Notes under the pieces: model-generated
Seen by the model: the letters and a program-made list of their open reading frames with translations, nothing else
Database searches by the model: none
Told to the model about the DNA's origin: nothing
Shown: piece by piece, positions 6,292 through 8,262 of the stretch
Position numbering within the stretch: the stretch's first letter is position 1
Layout: each line of letters begins with the position of its first letter
Translations under genes and position numbers: made by a program
From: Arthrobacter sp.
GTDB lineage: Bacteria; Actinomycetota; Actinomycetes; Actinomycetales; Micrococcaceae
NCBI GenBank assembly: GCA_030146405.1
Contig: JASLBS010000130.1
Coordinates: 1 to 8,262, forward strand
Length of the DNA: 8,262 bases
Reading direction: 5' to 3'

Positions 6292-6378
6292 TTCCCGCGG
6301 GAGCCCTGGCAAGGGCTGAGAGGAAGCTGCTGCAGCTTCGACCGCCGAACCTGCTCCGGATCATGCCGGCGAAGGAAG
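6292..6378 (+). ncRNA. TPP riboswitch (THI-box) in the transporter mRNA
   Basis: A cis-acting RNA that binds thiamine pyrophosphate and lowers expression of the next gene. The conserved core is plain: CTGAGA (6316-6321), GAACCTG (6347-6353) and ATGCCGGCGAAGGA (6363-6376). P2 is GCGG (6297-6300) with CCGC (6342-6345). P3 is GCCCT (6303-6307) with AGGGC (6312-6316). An extra stem follows CTGAGA, with arms GAAGCTGC (6323-6330) and GCAGCTTC (6332-6339). P5 is CCGG (6356-6359) with CCGG (6366-6369). The P1 closing stem (around TTC near 6292 with GAA near 6375) is short and its exact limits are uncertain. The aptamer ends about 12 bases before the ATG and its 3' strand contains the only ribosome-site-like sequence, so control is most likely at translation initiation. 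Confidence 0.93.
6372..6376 (+). promoter_or_regulatory. Shine-Dalgarno site buried in the riboswitch
   Basis: AAGGA belongs to the conserved 3' end of the aptamer (GCGAAGGA) and pairs in P4/P1 when ligand is bound. It is 13 bases before ATG 6390 but seven before the in-frame TTG at 6384, so either codon could be the start. Confidence 0.5.
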
Positions 6379-6389
6379 CGAGATTGACC

Positions 6390-7685
6390 ATGCCCCATTC
6401 CTCCGTGCCGTCCACCGACCTGCGGTCCCCTGCTGACCGGCAGGCCCGCCATGCCGTCCGCGGCGGCATCTTCGGGAACTTCGTGGACCAGTTCGACATC
6501 TTCCTGCCGGTGATCGCGCTCGCGCCGGCCGCGAGCGTGCTGCTCGGTGCGGAGAACGTCGTCGCGACGGCGGGGCTGGTCTTCACCGCCACGCTCATCG
6601 GCCGCCCGCTGGGAGCGGCGATCTTCGGCCCTGTCGCCGATCGCGTGGGTCGCGCGGTCACCACGCAGGTGGCCCTGGCGGGCATCGCGGGGACCACCCT
6701 GCTGATCGCCGCCGTACCGGGCCACGAGGTGCTCGGCGGCGGAACCGTCGCCCTGATCCTCGCCCTGCGTTTCATCGGCGGCGTCTTCCTGGGCGGCGAG
6801 TACACCTCCGCCGTACCGCTGGCCATGGAATGGTCCGCGCCCCGGCGGCGCGGGCTGGCGAGCGGGCTCATCATGGCGATGTCCCCCGTGGCCAATGCGA
6901 GCATCGCGGCCCTCGTCCTCGTCCTGCTGACCGTCCTCGATCCTGCGTCCTACGCCGCCTGGGGTTGGCGCATCCCGTTCCTCATCGGGGGGATCCTGGC
7001 GCTGGTGATGCTCGGGTACTACCGGCGCCAGGTGACGGACGCCCCCGCAGCAGCCCGGGCGGCAGCACCACGCTCACCCCTGCGGGAGGTCCTCGTCGGC
7101 ACCGAACGCCGAGTGTTCCTGCAGACCTTCGTGCTCATGACCGGGCTCTGGCTCCTGACGTACATGGCCATCCCCACCCTCACGGCCGAACTCACGAGGG
7201 CGGGGACCTTCGACGGCCGCGGCGTCACCCTCGCACTGCTCTGCGCCACCGCCGTCTCCGCGGTCGCCATGGCCCTCTGCGGCCACCTGTCCACCCTCGT
7301 GGGACGGCGCCGCTTCTTCATCGGCTTCGGCGTGCTGGCTGCCGTCCTCGGTCCGGTCTGCTTCCTGGGGATCTTCGCGGTGCAGGCTCCCGTCGCCGTC
7401 GTCGCGCTCTGCGCCGCCCTGCAGGTGGTGACGGTCTCGGTCTACGGGCCGATCGGGGCGTACCTCTCCGAGCGGTTCGCCGGCGGGGTGCGGTCGAGCG
7501 GTTACGGGTTGGGCTACAGCCTGTCGATCGTCGTGCCCGCGCTCTACCCCTACTACCTGCCGCCGCTGCAGGAGGCCTTCGGCAGCCATGGCCCGATTGC
7601 GTCCCTGCTGGTCCTCGCCGGGGTACTCGTGGCGGTCGGCGGCCACTGGGGCCCGGACACCGATCCGCGCGCACCCCTGCGGTGA
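6390..7685 (+). CDS. MFS transporter (MHS-type), predicted thiamine or precursor uptake
   Basis: A 431-residue inner-membrane secondary transporter of the major facilitator superfamily with about 12 hydrophobic segments. Motif A is after TM2 (GPVADRVGR, 80-88) and repeated after TM8 (GHLSTLVGRR, 298-307). GVFLGGEYTSAVP (GGE at 135-137) and an acidic first segment (FVDQFDIF, Asp33 and Asp36) resemble the metabolite:H+ symporter (MHS) group. A lone TPP riboswitch directly upstream shows that the cell shuts it off when TPP is high, so the likely cargo is thiamine, its pyrimidine or thiazole moiety, or a related compound; this rests on regulation, not on homology. I start at ATG 6390; TTG 6384 is possible. 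The frame is open back to 6279, but that part is riboswitch RNA. No thiamine enzyme gene is adjacent, and no clear terminator follows. Confidence 0.88.
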   Translation: MPHSSVPSTDLRSPADRQARHAVRGGIFGNFVDQFDIFLPVIALAPAASVLLGAENVVATAGLVFTATLIGRPLGAAIFGPVADRVGRAVTTQVALAGIAGTTLLIAAVPGHEVLGGGTVALILALRFIGGVFLGGEYTSAVPLAMEWSAPRRRGLASGLIMAMSPVANASIAALVLVLLTVLDPASYAAWGWRIPFLIGGILALVMLGYYRRQVTDAPAAARAAAPRSPLREVLVGTERRVFLQTFVLMTGLWLLTYMAIPTLTAELTRAGTFDGRGVTLALLCATAVSAVAMALCGHLSTLVGRRRFFIGFGVLAAVLGPVCFLGIFAVQAPVAVVALCAALQVVTVSVYGPIGAYLSERFAGGVRSSGYGLGYSLSIVVPALYPYYLPPLQEAFGSHGPIASLLVLAGVLVAVGGHWGPDTDPRAPLR

Positions 7686-7773
7686 TCACGGGCTGCTCCA
7701 CGGCCGGCAGGCCACCTCCGTAGACGTGACTCCCGTTATGGCGGGCGCCAGGGGACCCTGCAAGACTGGGCCC

Positions 7774-8262
7774 ATGACCCGCGGAATTTATGTGAGCGCC
7801 ATGACCAACGGCTCCGGCAAGTCCCTGATCTCCCTGGGACTCGCCGACATGCTGCATCGGCACGCCGATCGCGTCGGCTTCTTCCGGCCCATCGTCGAGG
7901 GCGCCGACCCGGCGGCCGACCCCATGGTGCGGCTCATGCAGCGGGCTTTCGACCTGCCGGAGAGCCGCGCCCGCGGAGGCCTCACACGTGCCGAGGCGCG
8001 CGCCCTCCTCGTCGCCGGCGACCGCGCCGAGATCGACGCCCGCTGCGTCGCGATCTACAGCGAGATCGCCGCCGAGTGCGACGTCGTCATCGTCGAGGGT
8101 ACGGACCTCTCCGGCAACGATGCCGCCGTCGAGTTCGACCTCAACGCCCGCCTCGCCAACAACCTCGGCGCCATGGTGCTGGCGGTGGTGAGCGCGAAGG
8201 ACATGTCCGTCGCGGAGGCGGCAGACGCCGTCGACGTGGCGCGCCGGGAACTCGACGCCGCC
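7774..8262 (+). CDS. pta: phosphate acetyltransferase, N-terminal part (cut by window end)
   Basis: The first 163 codons of an open gene that runs off the window. The product should interconvert acetyl-CoA plus phosphate with acetyl phosphate plus CoA, in acetate overflow or activation together with acetate kinase. What is visible is the dethiobiotin-synthetase-like P-loop domain found at the N-terminus of long (about 700-residue) Pta proteins: YVSAMTNGSGKSLISLGLA with GSGKS at 13-17, then GFFRPIV (35-41), DVVIVEGTD (103-111) and FDLNARLANNLGA (121-133). The catalytic PTA_PTB domain lies beyond 8262, so a related cobyrinate- or biotin-type P-loop enzyme is not fully excluded. No Shine-Dalgarno site precedes ATG 7774. 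AAGACT (7762-7767), six bases before the ATG, could be a -10 box for a leaderless mRNA, but I find no matching -35. Confidence 0.83.
   Translation, partial: MTRGIYVSAMTNGSGKSLISLGLADMLHRHADRVGFFRPIVEGADPAADPMVRLMQRAFDLPESRARGGLTRAEARALLVAGDRAEIDARCVAIYSEIAAECDVVIVEGTDLSGNDAAVEFDLNARLANNLGAMVLAVVSAKDMSVAEAADAVDVARRELDAA

Noticed and set aside
6279..6389. N-terminal 37-residue extension of the MFS transporter from ATG 6279
   Set aside because: These bases form the TPP riboswitch; conserved RNA motifs explain them and no signal peptide or membrane segment is encoded.
7693..7720. GGCC-GGCA-GGCC as a terminator after the transporter gene
   Set aside because: Only a four-base stem, no extension of pairing in the flanks and no T run.
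7019..7863. Antisense open frames across the transporter end and pta start
   Set aside because: Overlapping shadows with Arg/Pro/Gly-rich translations and no motifs; the sense frames have clear family signatures.
1..8262. Mobile element, CRISPR array, tRNA/rRNA or defence island
   Set aside because: No transposase or integrase motifs, no spaced direct repeats, no tRNA-like cloverleaf noticed, and the gene content is ordinary metabolism, repair and regulation.

Overview
This is a GC-rich (roughly 70 %) chromosomal stretch with tightly packed genes, GTG and TTG start options, short SD-led gaps and actinobacterial-type proteins: a two-gene acyl-CoA desaturase with ferredoxin reductase like mycobacterial DesA3/Rv3230c, a PucR-type regulator, and a Pta with a P-loop N-terminal domain. 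A Gram-positive actinobacterium, perhaps of the Micrococcaceae (Arthrobacter-like), is my inference; no rRNA or other marker is present to prove it. I see no insertion sequence, phage gene, tRNA, CRISPR array or obvious defence locus. It reads as ordinary core chromosome with several well-resolved regulatory sites.

Layout. (1) 52-1718, plus strand: a classical short-chain dehydrogenase and an AlkA 3-methyladenine DNA glycosylase, joined by a 4-base GTGA overlap. (2) 1715-2914, minus strand: a PucR-type regulator, convergent with alkA and sharing one CTAG for both stop codons. (3) 2915-3003: an AT-richer divergent control region with two small dyads and apparently overlapping promoters. (4) 3004-5292, plus strand: an FNR-type reductase with a C-terminal plant-type [2Fe-2S] domain, then a membrane acyl desaturase with three histidine boxes, closed by a strong hairpin at 5303-5339. 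(5) 5365-6222, minus strand: an ArsR-family repressor followed by an SRPBCC/AHSA1-domain protein. A -35/-10 promoter and a perfect 8-2-8 palindrome lie on the repressor start codon, so its mRNA is probably leaderless and self-repressed. (6) 6296-7685, plus strand: a TPP (THI-box) riboswitch and, 12 bases after it, an MHS-type MFS transporter, which links this transporter to thiamine. (7) 7774 to the window end: the first 163 codons of phosphate acetyltransferase.

How the genes work together. The reductase passes electrons from NAD(P)H through FAD and its own iron-sulfur cluster to the diiron desaturase, which puts double bonds into fatty acyl chains; the divergent PucR-type protein is the natural candidate regulator. 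The ArsR/SRPBCC pair is a self-contained regulated unit. The riboswitch should shut off transporter synthesis when thiamine pyrophosphate is plentiful, so the transporter probably imports thiamine or a precursor. That is the most interesting functional prediction here. Promoter and operator calls were made by eye.
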